Positions 7,971 to 17,601 are shown, numbered from the stretch's first letter. The stretch is DNA of 64,000 bases from Cohnella sp. CFH 77786 (GCF_019400745.1 NZ_WJIB01000007.1:1-64000); one strand, 5' to 3'. Numbers and translations are program-made. The notes: generated by a model not told the origin, from the letters alone.

Positions 7971-8777
7971 TTATACGCGCGTCATGCGGGTTCTCAGCGT
8001 GAGCGATACGATGAGCATGGCGATCAGCAGAAGCACGACCGTCCCGCCAGGCGCCAGATTCCACACGCCTGCGATCCAGAGGCCGGCCACGACGGCCGCC
8101 TCTCCGATCGCGACCACGATGACCACCGCTTGCCGGAAGCTTCGCGACAAAGCCAGGCTGCATGCGGCCGGAATGGTGAGCAGCGCGGAAACGAGCAGCG
8201 CGCCGACGATTTTGATCGCGGCGCTGATGACCAGCGCCGTCAGGATGCTGATCATGCTGTTGAAATAGCGGACGGGCAGTCCGTTCACGGCCGCCGCGTC
8301 TTCGTCGAAGGAGAGCAGGAACAGCTCCTTGCGGTGCAGCAGCACGACCGCGAGCACGACGGCGGTAACGGCCGCGATGACGATCAAGTCCACTCCGTCC
8401 AATGTGTAGATGCTGCCGAACAGGTAGGAATTCACGTTCAGGTTGAAACTCATGCCGAGCGTGAACAGAATGGACGCCAAAGCGATACCGCCCGACATGA
8501 TAATGGCGATCGACAGCTCCGCGTACGTGCGGTACGTCCGGCGGAGCTTCTCGATTCCGAAAGCGGCGGCAATGGCGAATACAAGCCCGACGGCGACGGG
8601 GTAGACGCCGACAAGGAACCCGAGCGCAACGCCGGCGATGCTGACATGGGAGAGCGTGTCCCCGATCATGGCGAGACGTCTCAGCACGAGAAACAGCCCC
8701 ATGAGAGGGGCTGTCACCGCAATGAGCGCGCCGCCGATAAGCGCTCTCTGGAAAAATTCCGCGGTAAGCAGATCCAA
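7971..8777 (-). CDS. znuB: Zinc ABC transporter permease (ZnuB/AdcB)
   Basis: A 268-residue ABC-3 family permease with seven to eight membrane spans. Typical family segments are LVLRRLAMIGDTLSHVSIAG near the N terminus, which contacts the ATPase, and ALLTIPAACSLALSRSF in the C-terminal half. It forms the membrane channel for the ZnuA-delivered metal. The start is a TTG, with the ZnuC stop 6 bp before it. Zinc rather than manganese is inferred from the His-rich binding protein and the Zur-type box upstream of the operon. Confidence 0.92.
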   Translation of the reverse strand: MDLLTAEFFQRALIGGALIAVTAPLMGLFLVLRRLAMIGDTLSHVSIAGVALGFLVGVYPVAVGLVFAIAAAFGIEKLRRTYRTYAELSIAIIMSGGIALASILFTLGMSFNLNVNSYLFGSIYTLDGVDLIVIAAVTAVVLAVVLLHRKELFLLSFDEDAAAVNGLPVRYFNSMISILTALVISAAIKIVGALLVSALLTIPAACSLALSRSFRQAVVIVVAIGEAAVVAGLWIAGVWNLAPGGTVVLLLIAMLIVSLTLRTRMTRV

Positions 8778-8783
8778 CGGTCG

Positions 8784-9551
8784 TTAACCTTCTTTCCGTA
8801 AGGTATGAAGCAGGTCCGTTTCCGCGCAGTCTTCGAGATCATGCGAATGGCGAACATAGAAAGACAATTTGCCGGTCCTCTCCTTCGGTTCTTCCCCAAG
8901 GTAGGAGCGCACCATATCCATATCGTGGGACACCATCAAAAACGTAATGTCATGCTTCTGATGCATGTGGCGGATCAGATGGAAAAAGTTCATTTGCGTT
9001 TCGGCGTCGATCCCGGTCAGAGGCTCGTCGAGTATGAGCAGCTTGGGGTTGCTGATCAGCGCCCGTGCCAGAAACACCCGCTGCTGCTGGCCCCCGGACA
9101 GCGCTCCAATCCTCTTGTCCGCCAAATCCTCGATTTGCATCGTGCGGAGCGCGTCGTCGCAGCGGTGCTGGTCCTCCCGGGTCACCCTCCGGAACAGCTT
9201 CCTACGCCCGAACAAGCCGGACAGGACCACTTCGCGCACGGTGGCGGGAAACAACGGATTGAACTGGCTGCGTTGCGGCACGTAACCGATCAGATGACGA
9301 TCCTTGAATTGGTCTGCCGGCGCGCCGAACAGCTCGATCCGTCCGGAATCCGGCTTCAGCAGTCCGACGATCAGCCGCAGAAGCGTCGATTTGCCCGCGC
9401 CGTTCGGACCGATCAGGCCGATGAAATCCCGTTCCTTCACGCTGAAGGACAGGTCCGTGAGCACGGGTTTCGCGCCGTAGGAGAACGAAACGCGGTCCAG
9501 CGTGATGATTTCGCGATGGCAGCCGGGTTGAACCGCGGGGGCAATCGTCAT
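8784..9551 (-). CDS. znuC: Zinc ABC transporter ATPase (ZnuC/AdcC)
   Basis: A 255-residue ATPase. Walker A is GPNGAGKST, the signature is LSGGQQQRV, Walker B is LLILDEP, and the H-loop is MVSHD. The Q-loop is in GYVPQRSQ. It is the second gene of the operon, 48 bp after znuA, and it powers zinc import through ZnuB. The C-terminal 35 residues beyond the H-loop contain HSHDLEDC, a short metal-ligand-like stretch. Confidence 0.93.
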   Translation of the reverse strand: MTIAPAVQPGCHREIITLDRVSFSYGAKPVLTDLSFSVKERDFIGLIGPNGAGKSTLLRLIVGLLKPDSGRIELFGAPADQFKDRHLIGYVPQRSQFNPLFPATVREVVLSGLFGRRKLFRRVTREDQHRCDDALRTMQIEDLADKRIGALSGGQQQRVFLARALISNPKLLILDEPLTGIDAETQMNFFHLIRHMHQKHDITFLMVSHDMDMVRSYLGEEPKERTGKLSFYVRHSHDLEDCAETDLLHTLRKEG

Positions 9552-9599
9552 GGCGTTATTCTCCTCCTTCCCGTCGGGGCCCGTTCGAACGTTTTCCTT

Positions 9600-10589
9600 C
9601 TATTGTAATGCCTTCTGCAGGTTTTGCAAATTGCGCCTCATCAAGCTGAAATAGTCTTCTCCGGCCTTCTCCTGCTCCGGCGTGAGCCCTTCCAGCGGAT
9701 TGAGCACGAGCGTTTCGGCGTTCGTCTCCTTGGCGATCGTCTCGGCCAGGTTATTGGACACCAGCTCTTCGAAAAAAACGGCCTTGATTCCTTTATCCTT
9801 GATGAATTGGATGATATTCACCATGTCCTGCGCTCTCGGCTCCGCTTCCGGCGACAATCCCATGATCGCCGTCTGATGCAGCCCGTAATCCCGGCACAGG
9901 TAGGCGAAAGCCTGGTGGGACACGACGATGTCGCGGCCTTGGTACGGCGCAAGTCCGGCGGCGAACTCCGCGTCGAGCGCGTTCAGCTTGTCTTTCAGCG
10001 CGTTGTATCGGCTCTCATAGGCGTCCTTATGCGCCGGGTCTGCTTGAAGGTAGGCGTCCCGGATATTCCCGGCCATAAGAAGGGCCGATTTGGGGCTTAC
10101 CCACGTATGCGGATCGACGTCCAAGGCATGCCCGTCATGCGCTTGTTCTCCTTCTTCGCTCGCATGGTCGTGCTCGTCCTCCGGCGCTCCCTCGATCAGC
10201 GCGATGCCCCGGCTGGCCTCCACTTTCAGCAATTGGCTGCCCGAGCCCGCGCCGCTTAAGAAATCGTCCGTCCAGCCTTCCAGTCCCGCGCCGTTATAGA
10301 CGAATAGCCGGGCCTTCGAGGCCAACTGGAGATCTTGGCTTTTGGGCGTCCAATCGTGCGGCTCGACGCCCGCGGGGACCAGGTTCACGACATGCGCGTC
10401 TTCCCCGCCGATTTCGGAGGCGAGAAAATAGAGCGGATAAAACGTGGTCACGACATTCACTTTGCCGTCGGCGAGGGAATCGCTCGACCTTCCGCAACCG
10501 CCAAGCACGAGGGCCGCGGCCAGCACGGCAACAAGCGCGGGAAGGAATGCCGGGCGAAAACGACCGTTCATTACACTGGAAATCGTCAT
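9600..10589 (-). CDS. znuA: Zinc-binding lipoprotein of the ABC importer (ZnuA/AdcA)
   Basis: A 329-residue cluster A-I (TroA/ZnuA) metal-binding protein. The signal peptide ends in the lipobox VLGGC with Cys32, so it is membrane-anchored outside. The metal site histidines lie in GVEPHDWTPKS, DPHTWVSP and VVSHQAFAYL. An acidic, His-rich loop (EDEHDHASEEGEQAHDGH) between the first two is typical for zinc-specific members. AAGGGG stands 6 nt before the ATG. A Zur-type operator lies 12 bp upstream of the start codon, so expression is probably induced by zinc starvation. Confidence 0.93.
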   Translation of the reverse strand: MTISSVMNGRFRPAFLPALVAVLAAALVLGGCGRSSDSLADGKVNVVTTFYPLYFLASEIGGEDAHVVNLVPAGVEPHDWTPKSQDLQLASKARLFVYNGAGLEGWTDDFLSGAGSGSQLLKVEASRGIALIEGAPEDEHDHASEEGEQAHDGHALDVDPHTWVSPKSALLMAGNIRDAYLQADPAHKDAYESRYNALKDKLNALDAEFAAGLAPYQGRDIVVSHQAFAYLCRDYGLHQTAIMGLSPEAEPRAQDMVNIIQFIKDKGIKAVFFEELVSNNLAETIAKETNAETLVLNPLEGLTPEQEKAGEDYFSLMRRNLQNLQKALQ

Positions 10590-10600
10590 ATTCTACCCCT

Positions 10601-10621
10601 TAATCGTAAATATTATGATTA
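10601..10621. promoter_or_regulatory. Zur box upstream of znuA
   Basis: TAATCGTAA-ATA-TTATGATTA is an inverted repeat with one mismatch. It resembles the Bacillus Zur box (AATCGTAAT-N-ATTACGATT type). It sits immediately upstream of the znuA start, where a repressor would block transcription, and zur itself is at 13958-14410. Confidence 0.75.
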
Positions 10622-10652
10622 GGATTATAGAGTCGCCATTATCCGATGTCAA

Positions 10653-10702
10653 TAAAAAAGACGGGCCGCGCTCGCCCGCAAGCGACGCTTGCTCGTCTTT
10701 TT
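10653..10702. terminator. Bidirectional terminator
   Basis: AAAAAAGACG and CGTCTTTTT flank a GC-rich stem (GC..CGC). It follows the PPC-like gene on the minus strand and separates it from the Zur box. Confidence 0.7.
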
Positions 10703-10719
10703 CGCCGGCCGTACGATGT

Positions 10720-11124
10720 TTAATTTACATTGTATCCGTAATAATAGATACCGCTATTCGCCGTATAATAAACAGCGACGTAAATAGAGCCAGTCGAGGC
10801 CGTGCTGAACCATACGGTGGATTCTCCGACCGGCTTCGTCGCAATAACACTGCCATTGCTGTCCAATACAGACATCGACATCCCGGAATAGCCGCTCAAG
10901 AAATGCGATCCGGAGGGCACATTGGTGATCTTCCAATAGTCGACCGTATCGCTGCTGTTGACGGATCCGCCGGCTCCTTGTCCGTAATTGTAGACGTTGG
11001 CTTGCCCTAGGGTGTTATTCGACTCGGTTTCGCTCGCAGCGAACGCGGTGGTCGCAAAGCCAAGCAGCATAGCCATCGACAACATCCACAGTCCAATCTG
11101 TTTGCGCAAAACCTTTTTCATCAT
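10720..11124 (-). CDS. Secreted small protein with PPC-like domain
   Basis: A 134-residue protein. A classic signal peptide (KKVLRKQ, then a hydrophobic core, ending TTAFAAS) has likely cleavage around residue 29. The mature part reads ETESNNTLGQAN...DTVDYWKI, then a beta-rich, Tyr-rich tail ending YYYGYNVN. This is the pattern of bacterial pre-peptidase C-terminal (PPC-type) beta-sandwich domains (ESNN.. A..., D.D.W/Y), here with no protease attached. Either of two adjacent ATGs after GGGAGTGGAG could be used. The role outside the cell is unknown. Confidence 0.75.
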   Translation of the reverse strand: MMKKVLRKQIGLWMLSMAMLLGFATTAFAASETESNNTLGQANVYNYGQGAGGSVNSSDTVDYWKITNVPSGSHFLSGYSGMSMSVLDSNGSVIATKPVGESTVWFSTASTGSIYVAVYYTANSGIYYYGYNVN

Positions 11125-11304
11125 TCTCCACTCCCTCTTATGATCAAAAGATTCCGGCCGACAGATCTATTATAATCGTTAATAACTGAAATTTTTGTCA
11201 TATTGTCCCTTGCACCGATAGGGACCTTCCGAATATCATGAAAGCCCTCACATACCAGAAGTTTGACTCATTCTTGGGATTCCGCATACCGATATATCGA
11301 AGAA

Positions 11305-11341
11305 AGACTACTTTTTCGTAAAATTTACGAAAAAGTAGTCT
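11305..11341 (-). terminator. Perfect 18-bp inverted repeat after metG
   Basis: AGACTACTTTTTCGTAAA pairs perfectly with its complement across a single central base. It lies 17 bp past the metG stop; on the minus strand it is followed by TTCTTCG rather than a clean T tract. Termination is the simplest role. Confidence 0.6.
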
Positions 11342-11358
11342 CCGACAAACATCCGTTC

Positions 11359-13389
<2,031 letters not shown>

Positions 13390-13392
13390 TTA

Positions 13393-13690
13393 GTGGGAAA
13401 ACAACAAAAGCTCCCGTCCCTATGGGACGAGAGCTGCCGCTCACGCGTTACCACCCAAGTTCCCCCCTTTCTCGCGAAAGGAGGCTCAGCCGGTCGAATC
13501 GACCGCATCCGTTATCGCCGGACAACCGCGCCGCGGACTTACGGAACGCCGAATACGCTCCCGCTCGTCCGAGGATCCTCCAGGACCATGTTCCGAAGCC
13601 GTCCCATGCCGGCTCTCAGCTTCCCCGGCTCTCTGGAATAGGCGATCGCCCCGTACTTATCCGTTCATCGGATTCCTTTATGGAAGTTCT
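13393..13690 (-). promoter_or_regulatory. T-box riboswitch leader, methionine specifier
   Basis: The leader of metG holds the elements of a T-box in order on the minus strand. Stem I has the AG-type box AGAGCCGGGGAAGCTGAGAG and a specifier loop GAACATGG with ATG (Met) at 13589-13587. The T-box sequence TGGGTGGTAACGCG lies at 13457-13444, and the terminator stem at 13435-13409 is followed by TTTTGTTGTTTT. By the known mechanism, uncharged tRNA-Met pairs with the specifier and the T-box and prevents termination, so metG is induced by Met-tRNA shortage. Confidence 0.9.
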
Positions 13691-13702
13691 TGACTTGCCC
13701 CC

Positions 13703-13731
13703 AATATACCGAAGCCGGCGATCCGTGTCAA
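13703..13731 (-). promoter_or_regulatory. Sigma-A promoter of the metG T-box transcript
   Basis: A consensus -35 TTGACA (13731-13726) and -10 TATATT (13708-13703) are separated by exactly 17 bp. The -35 box overlaps the last codons of yidD. Confidence 0.85.
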
Positions 13732-13961
13732 GCCGAATCGCCGCGCGGCGGCACGGGGTCTAATCCGCCCGGGTGGAACGGATGGCATTTGCAGATCCGT
13801 TTCACGGCCAGGTAAGACCCTCTCAAGGGGCCATGTACTTCGATCGCTTCGAGCGCATATTGCGAGCACGTCGGCGCGAAGCGGCAGGTCGGCGGCTTCA
13901 GCGGGGAAATGAACTTGCGGTAGAACCGGATCGGCGCCTGCAGCGTCCTACGCGCGATCAC
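13728..13961 (-). CDS. yidD: Membrane protein insertion efficiency factor YidD
   Basis: A 77-residue YidD protein, which in other bacteria assists YidC-dependent membrane insertion. The family core is complete: [32 protein letters not shown], and [13 protein letters not shown]. The GTG start at 13961 overlaps the zur stop as GTGA and has GGGCGGG upstream. An open frame running 19 codons further into zur is less likely. The context suggests translational coupling to zur. Confidence 0.9.
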   Translation of the reverse strand: MIARRTLQAPIRFYRKFISPLKPPTCRFAPTCSQYALEAIEVHGPLRGSYLAVKRICKCHPFHPGGLDPVPPRGDSA

Positions 13962-14410
13962 GGCGATTTCCCGCCCGGAGCCGCCGAGCCTTCGGGCGAT
14001 TCCCTGCATTCGCTGCAATAGCCGTAAATTTCGAATTTATGCTTGACAACCTGAAATCCGCCCGGCACTTCCGTCGCCGGCATCGGACAGGACCGGATCG
14101 GCAGCGTCTTCTCGCAATGCAGGCAGATCATGTGGTGGTGATGGTGGGGCTCCTCGCAGCTCAATTTGAACTTGACGCCTTCTTCGAAGACGAATTGTTC
14201 CACGATTCCCAAATCCAACAGTACCCGCAGGTTGCGGTAAACGGTATCGAAGCTGAGCCCCGGGTAAACCCGCTGCATATGGTCGTATACGTCCTTCGGC
14301 GTCAAATAGCCTGAGGTTGACGCGAACAGCTGGGCGAGCGTGCGCCGCTGTTCCGTAATCCTCAGTCCTTTATCCGCCATCTGCCGTACGATCCGTTCCG
14401 TTTCTCCCAT
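13958..14410 (-). CDS. zur: Fur-family zinc uptake regulator Zur
   Basis: A 150-residue Fur-family repressor. It has a winged-helix N-terminal half ([29 protein letters not shown]) and a C-terminal dimer domain with a HHHHH motif. Two CxxC zinc sites are visible (CLHC; CSEC), and HKFEIYGYC is closely similar to B. subtilis Zur. It presumably uses zinc as co-repressor at the box before znuA (10601-10621). The last residues ([14 protein letters not shown]) overlap the possible 5' extension of yidD. An ATG is used; the upstream sequence contains AGGAGAGG. Confidence 0.93.
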   Translation of the reverse strand: MGETERIVRQMADKGLRITEQRRTLAQLFASTSGYLTPKDVYDHMQRVYPGLSFDTVYRNLRVLLDLGIVEQFVFEEGVKFKLSCEEPHHHHHMICLHCEKTLPIRSCPMPATEVPGGFQVVKHKFEIYGYCSECRESPEGSAAPGGKSP

Positions 14411-14475
14411 TCGGCATCCTCTCCTGACCGGTTCCGGCTTCCCCGTCCTTCACCCCGCAACGGAGGAAGGGCGCT

Positions 14476-14676
14476 TTACGCGAACCACGTGTTGACGCTC
14501 CAGACGAGCCCTGCCAAAGACAAGGCGGACAAGCCCAGGAACAGGCCGCCCTGCCCCTTCCGGTGCTGGAACAGCCGTAAGACGCCCAGGCTGAGGAAAG
14601 AGCCGATCAGCAAAATAAACACCACGCCCGTTACGAACAGCGCAGGCGAAACGTTCGAAACATCGACCAAAGTCAC
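14476..14676 (-). CDS. Small two-helix membrane protein
   Basis: A 66-residue protein with two hydrophobic helices (about 13-32 and 46-64) joined by a basic turn FQHRKGQ. It starts at GTG 14676 with AAAGGGG 8 nt upstream; the longer open frame adds an N terminus that does not look membrane-protein-like. It resembles the short DUF2759-type membrane proteins of Bacilli in layout, but this is not certain. No function can be assigned. Confidence 0.6.
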   Translation of the reverse strand: MTLVDVSNVSPALFVTGVVFILLIGSFLSLGVLRLFQHRKGQGGLFLGLSALSLAGLVWSVNTWFA

Positions 14677-14763
14677 TTTGATTGCCCCTTTACCCCGCCC
14701 AACCCGTGGACGGCGGTATCCGTTTATGCTTGGAATCCATGCATTCTCTAGCATTATACCGAT

Positions 14764-15222
14764 TCAGGGGCGAATAAACAATTCCACTTCCTCTCTGTCG
14801 GCCGGCCGACGGCGAAAATGGATCAGAATCCGGTCCTCCTTCTGTTCGGCCACTCCCGTTCGCGGAAACACCCGGCAGGGAAAACGGATGGCGTGGATCC
14901 GCTGCTCCGGAAGTCCTTCCACTTTCAGACGTTCGGACGTCGCGAACAATCGAAGGCTGCGCATGTCGGTATTATTGGGCAGTCGAACCGTAACCGTCAG
15001 CTTCTTCGCGTTTTTGACCGTGTCGATTTGAACGAGCGAACTCGTTTCCATTTTGGCGCTTTCGGGACGGTCCTTCATCAGCCCTCGGACGATTTTGTCC
15101 AGCCATTCCCCGTCGTCTTGTTTCTCCCATTGTTCCACTAACTTCCAGGGCAAATCCTTGCCCAGCCAATTGCGGATTTCGCTCCAGTCCGGCAACGGCC
15201 CGCTTCCGAAAAAAGACGCCAT
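14764..15222 (-). CDS. Alpha-crystallin-like protein divergent from gerP
   Basis: A 152-residue protein. Residues 1-60 are helical and Trp-rich (PDWSEIRNWLGKDLPWKLVEQW). Residues 70-150 form a beta-rich stretch (KLTVTVRLPNNTDMRSLRL, RLKVEGLPEQ, RILIHFRRRP) with the strand order and charge pattern of Hsp20/alpha-crystallin domains. I choose the ATG at 15222; the open frame runs 84 codons further into the gerP promoter region and reads as noise. It is divergent from the gerP operon, so a spore-coat role is plausible by analogy to CotM-type crystallin-like coat proteins. That role is inference. Confidence 0.65.
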   Translation of the reverse strand: MASFFGSGPLPDWSEIRNWLGKDLPWKLVEQWEKQDDGEWLDKIVRGLMKDRPESAKMETSSLVQIDTVKNAKKLTVTVRLPNNTDMRSLRLFATSERLKVEGLPEQRIHAIRFPCRVFPRTGVAEQKEDRILIHFRRRPADREEVELFIRP

Positions 15223-15303
15223 GCGCGTCCCCCCCGTCGTAAACTTCCGTATCTCCATCCTATTCCGGAGCCGCGGAATCCGTGTCGCGGGCGGAGGACG
15301 GCG

Positions 15304-15332
15304 CACCTCTGGGCATCCGCCTTCATACACTG
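15304..15332 (+). promoter_or_regulatory. Possible sigma-K promoter of the gerP operon
   Basis: CACC at 15304-15307 and CATACACTG at 15324-15332 are separated by 16 bp and resemble the mother-cell sigma-K pattern (AC at -35, CATA-N3-TA at -10), with one mismatch at -10. gerP is sigma-K dependent in B. subtilis. Confidence 0.4.
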
Positions 15333-15368
15333 TACCAAGACCCCACCGCCAAAGGAGGCGTTGCGCCC

Positions 15369-15614
15369 ATGCCAAGCATCGTCGGAGCCGTAAAAATAGT
15401 GAGCGCAAGCGGGGCCACTGTCGTCCAATTCGGGGATGCCCTGCAGATTCGACCTGTGAGCACATCCAAGACATACGCAGGAGCGGGTTCGTTCCTCACG
15501 GGCGATTTGTCCCGAACCGCCAATGCCGTGAGCGCTACGAATACGAACGATCCGGACATACAAGACGACTCCCCCAACCAAGTCGGCGGTGGCGCGGGAG
15601 GGACGGTCGTCTAA
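15369..15614 (+). CDS. gerPA: GerPA/GerPF family spore germination protein
   Basis: An 81-residue protein. MPSIVGAVKIVSASG...VVQFGD starts the family consensus, followed by SKTYAGAGSFLTGD and SATNTNDPD. GerP proteins are inner-coat components that let small germinants reach their receptors. The ATG is preceded by AAAGGAGG. It is the first gene of a five-gene run in the order PA-PB-PC-PD-PE. B. subtilis has a second PA-like gene (gerPF) at the end of its operon, which is absent here, so this protein may serve both roles. Confidence 0.93.
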   Translation: MPSIVGAVKIVSASGATVVQFGDALQIRPVSTSKTYAGAGSFLTGDLSRTANAVSATNTNDPDIQDDSPNQVGGGAGGTVV

Positions 15615-15823
15615 TGGCGTGGAACATTTACCAGAACATCTCGATCAACTATATCCGGGTGGATTCCGTGACCAACTCTTCCGTTCTCCAGATCGGCAGC
15701 TCCGGCAGCATCCAGGCGCTGTCCCAGCTGTACAATACGGGAGGCTTCACCGGTCCGGCCCCTCAACTGACGGGGACGACCGCCCAGGAAGTGTCATTGG
15801 TGAGACTGCCGCTTCCCGTCTGA
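15614..15823 (+). CDS. gerPB: Spore germination protein GerPB
   Basis: A 69-residue protein with the family pattern: WNIYQNISINYIRVDSV at the start, then a short GSS/GST repeat region and a hydrophobic C terminus ending SLVRLPLPV. Its ATG overlaps the gerPA stop as TAATG, so the two are translationally coupled. It is part of the coat permeability complex by homology. Confidence 0.9.
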   Translation: MAWNIYQNISINYIRVDSVTNSSVLQIGSSGSIQALSQLYNTGGFTGPAPQLTGTTAQEVSLVRLPLPV

Positions 15824-15838
15824 AAGGAGGCTTAGCCG

Positions 15839-16480
15839 ATGTCTGCCGTCTACAATTGGCCCTATCCCTTCCCTGACGGGCCGGAAATCGCTCAGCGGCT
15901 TGCGCAGGCCGAACAAACCATCCGTCAGTTGACCGACCGGATCGGTCAACTCGAGCGGCAGTTGGAAGAACTGCGGAATAAACCGTCGCTGCACGTCGCA
16001 TACCATTTCGACCAATTGAAGGTGAACGAATTGAAAGGCACGCTTAACGTCGGCCTATCTCCCCAAGGCGTTCAGGGCATCGATTCGTTCGAAACGCCCT
16101 TCACCGGCAATTGGCAGGTCACGAACGGAATGACGGCGGACGAAGCGGCTCAGCCGATCGGGCAGCTGCAGCAGCAGATGCTCGATTACATGGATCGGGA
16201 AGGACCGGGCGTGCTGTTCGGATTGGAGCAGAAATACGGCGTATCTCTCGGAGAAGACCATCGGCAGCGGGTATTGAACGATGTCAAAACCCAGTTGAAG
16301 GATCGGGTTCACTATTATGCCAAAACCTCGCCTTATCCGGCCGTGGGAACCGAAGAAGAACGGCGCCTCTGGGGCCAGTCGGTCATCGACAAGACGACGA
16401 AGGACGTCGGGATTGCTTTGACCACATATGTGGAAAGTTGGAAAGAAAAATACGGAGAGGGAGGCAAGAAACAATCATGA
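15839..16480 (+). CDS. gerPC: Spore germination protein GerPC
   Basis: A 213-residue protein, the largest GerP subunit. A coiled coil at about 16-48 (QRLAQAEQTIRQLTDRIGQL...) is followed by HVAYHFDQLKVNELKGTLNVGLSP, a conserved beta segment of GerPC. A helical C-terminal half follows. AAAGGAGG stands 8 nt before the ATG. The stop overlaps the gerPD start as ATGA. Confidence 0.9.
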   Translation: MSAVYNWPYPFPDGPEIAQRLAQAEQTIRQLTDRIGQLERQLEELRNKPSLHVAYHFDQLKVNELKGTLNVGLSPQGVQGIDSFETPFTGNWQVTNGMTADEAAQPIGQLQQQMLDYMDREGPGVLFGLEQKYGVSLGEDHRQRVLNDVKTQLKDRVHYYAKTSPYPAVGTEEERRLWGQSVIDKTTKDVGIALTTYVESWKEKYGEGGKKQS

Positions 16481-16701
16481 GACAAGGAGAGTTCCCGGTC
16501 GACCCGATCGTCATGAACGTGACGAACGGCCCCGTTTACGTCGGATCGATCCGGGTAATCGGAGCGGCGAGCTCCGCGGCCATCCTTGTGGGAGACGCGG
16601 AGTCCTTCCATCTCTACTCCTATTTCGACACTCCTGCCGAATCCTTGATCGTTGGACCGCTCGCCCCTCTGCCGCCCATGCCGGAAGAAGATATCGAATG
16701 A
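16477..16701 (+). CDS. gerPD: Spore germination protein GerPD
   Basis: A 74-residue protein. VMNVTNGPVYVGSIRVIGAASSAAILVGDA is typical of GerPD, with a proline-rich C terminus (PLAPLPPMPEED). Its start overlaps gerPC by ATGA and its stop overlaps gerPE by ATGA. Confidence 0.88.
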   Translation: MRQGEFPVDPIVMNVTNGPVYVGSIRVIGAASSAAILVGDAESFHLYSYFDTPAESLIVGPLAPLPPMPEEDIE

Positions 16702-17111
16702 GCGTACAGAAAAGACTGTCCCGGGTCGGATCGTTAAGAATCGACAGCCTATTGTTCTCCACCGTGGCCCAACTGGGGGACAACGTCTTTACGGAGCTGA
16801 ACAGCAAAGCCATCGCCCTGGCGCGGGCCATTCCCGATTTCGAGGGGGACGAAACCCGCTTCGCCGCCTACCCGATTTTCTTCCTCCCTCTGCGGGAGCT
16901 CCGGGGGGGACCGACGGTCCGGTTCAGCAGCCGGAGTCCCTGCGGCGAAATTCACGTCGGATCCGTGCGCGCCGTGGTCGCGGGGACTTCTTGCCTTCTC
17001 CGGCTCGGGACCTCGGAGACGTTTTTCGCCGAATCGCGAATCAAGCACATCCGGCAGTTCAACGACCGGATCGGGACATCCGCTGAATTCAGGGAACAGC
17101 AGCCGTCATAG
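16698..17111 (+). CDS. gerPE: Spore germination protein GerPE
   Basis: A 137-residue protein. RLSRVGSLRIDSLLFSTVAQLGD is the family start and the central part contains FFLPLRELR. Two cysteines are present. It is the last gene of the overlapping run; 89 bp later a YjcZ-type gene starts in the same direction. Confidence 0.85.
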   Translation: MSVQKRLSRVGSLRIDSLLFSTVAQLGDNVFTELNSKAIALARAIPDFEGDETRFAAYPIFFLPLRELRGGPTVRFSSRSPCGEIHVGSVRAVVAGTSCLLRLGTSETFFAESRIKHIRQFNDRIGTSAEFREQQPS

Positions 17112-17200
17112 GTGCAAACGCACAGGACAGCGATTGCCCTCCGCCATATGCTGAGACTGTGATACGACATCACAAACCTTTTACTCGGGAGGGTTGCACA

Positions 17201-17329
17201 ATGGGTTACCCGATCGCAGGTGCTGGCGTCGGTTGTTATCCGGGATTCGGCTTCGGCGGCGCGGCGGCTTTCGTGCTTGTTCTGTTCATCCTTTTGGTCA
17301 TCATTCTCAGAGCCGGAGTTTTCATCTAA
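17201..17329 (+). CDS. YjcZ-type sporulation miniprotein (copy 1)
   Basis: A 42-residue protein, too short for most gene callers. A Gly/Tyr/Pro-rich head (GAGVGCYPGFGFGG) is followed by one hydrophobic helix (FVLVLFILLVIILRAGVFI). This is the layout of YjcZ-family sporulation proteins. GGGAGGG precedes the ATG. A near-identical paralogue lies convergently at 17473-17601. It may be read together with gerP. Function unknown. Confidence 0.8.
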   Translation: MGYPIAGAGVGCYPGFGFGGAAAFVLVLFILLVIILRAGVFI

Positions 17330-17349
17330 AGCGCACCCTTCGCTCCGAT

Positions 17350-17374
17350 AACCTTGCCGCGCCGCGGCAAGGTT
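17350..17374 (+). terminator. Perfect 12-bp stem after the first YjcZ-type gene
   Basis: AACCTTGCCGCG pairs with CGCGGCAAGGTT around one base, followed by TCC only. A second, better terminator follows. Confidence 0.55.
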
Positions 17375-17387
17375 TCCTTGAAGGTGT

Positions 17388-17417
17388 AGCCCCGCGGTTG
17401 CCGGGGCTCTTTTTTTT
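17388..17417 (+). terminator. Strong rho-independent terminator
   Basis: AGCCCCG and CGGGGCT form the stem, followed by CTTTTTTTT on the plus strand. It ends transcription from gerP and the first YjcZ-type gene. Confidence 0.85.
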
Positions 17418-17428
17418 CATCGAAATAT

Positions 17429-17461
17429 AAAAAGGGCTGACCAGAACCCTTCTGATCAGCC
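17429..17461 (-). terminator. Terminator of the second YjcZ-type gene
   Basis: GGCTGATCAGAA pairs with TTCTGGTCAGCC (one mismatch), and TTTTTA follows on the minus strand. Confidence 0.8.
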
Positions 17462-17472
17462 GTTTCTTGGAA

Positions 17473-17601
17473 TTAGATGAAGACACCTGCGCGAAGGATG
17501 ATGACCAGCAAAATGAAAAGAACGAGCGCGAATGTCGCAGCACCGCCGAAGCCGTATCCCGGATAACAACCGACGCCTCCGTATCCTACTCCGTAACCCA
17601 C
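17473..17601 (-). CDS. YjcZ-type sporulation miniprotein (copy 2)
   Basis: A 42-residue paralogue of the gene at 17201. The head reads GYGVGYGGVGCYPGYGFGGAA and the tail ALVLFILLVIILRAGVFI is the same, while the DNA differs at many third positions, so the duplication is old and under selection. It starts at GTG with AAGGCGGTGA upstream. The two copies converge on back-to-back terminators. Confidence 0.78.
   Translation of the reverse strand: MGYGVGYGGVGCYPGYGFGGAATFALVLFILLVIILRAGVFI

Noticed and set aside
7046..8002. 318-codon plus-strand open frame
   Set aside because: Antisense to mntR, ccdA and the znuB end; composition is His/Arg/Gln/Glu-rich as expected for a shadow frame.
8805..9608. 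267-codon plus-strand open frame
   Set aside because: Antisense shadow of znuC; no domain pattern and no ribosome site.
11160..11180. Second Zur box upstream of the PPC-like gene
   Set aside because: Only one half (TAATCGT) resembles the box; the other arm does not match.
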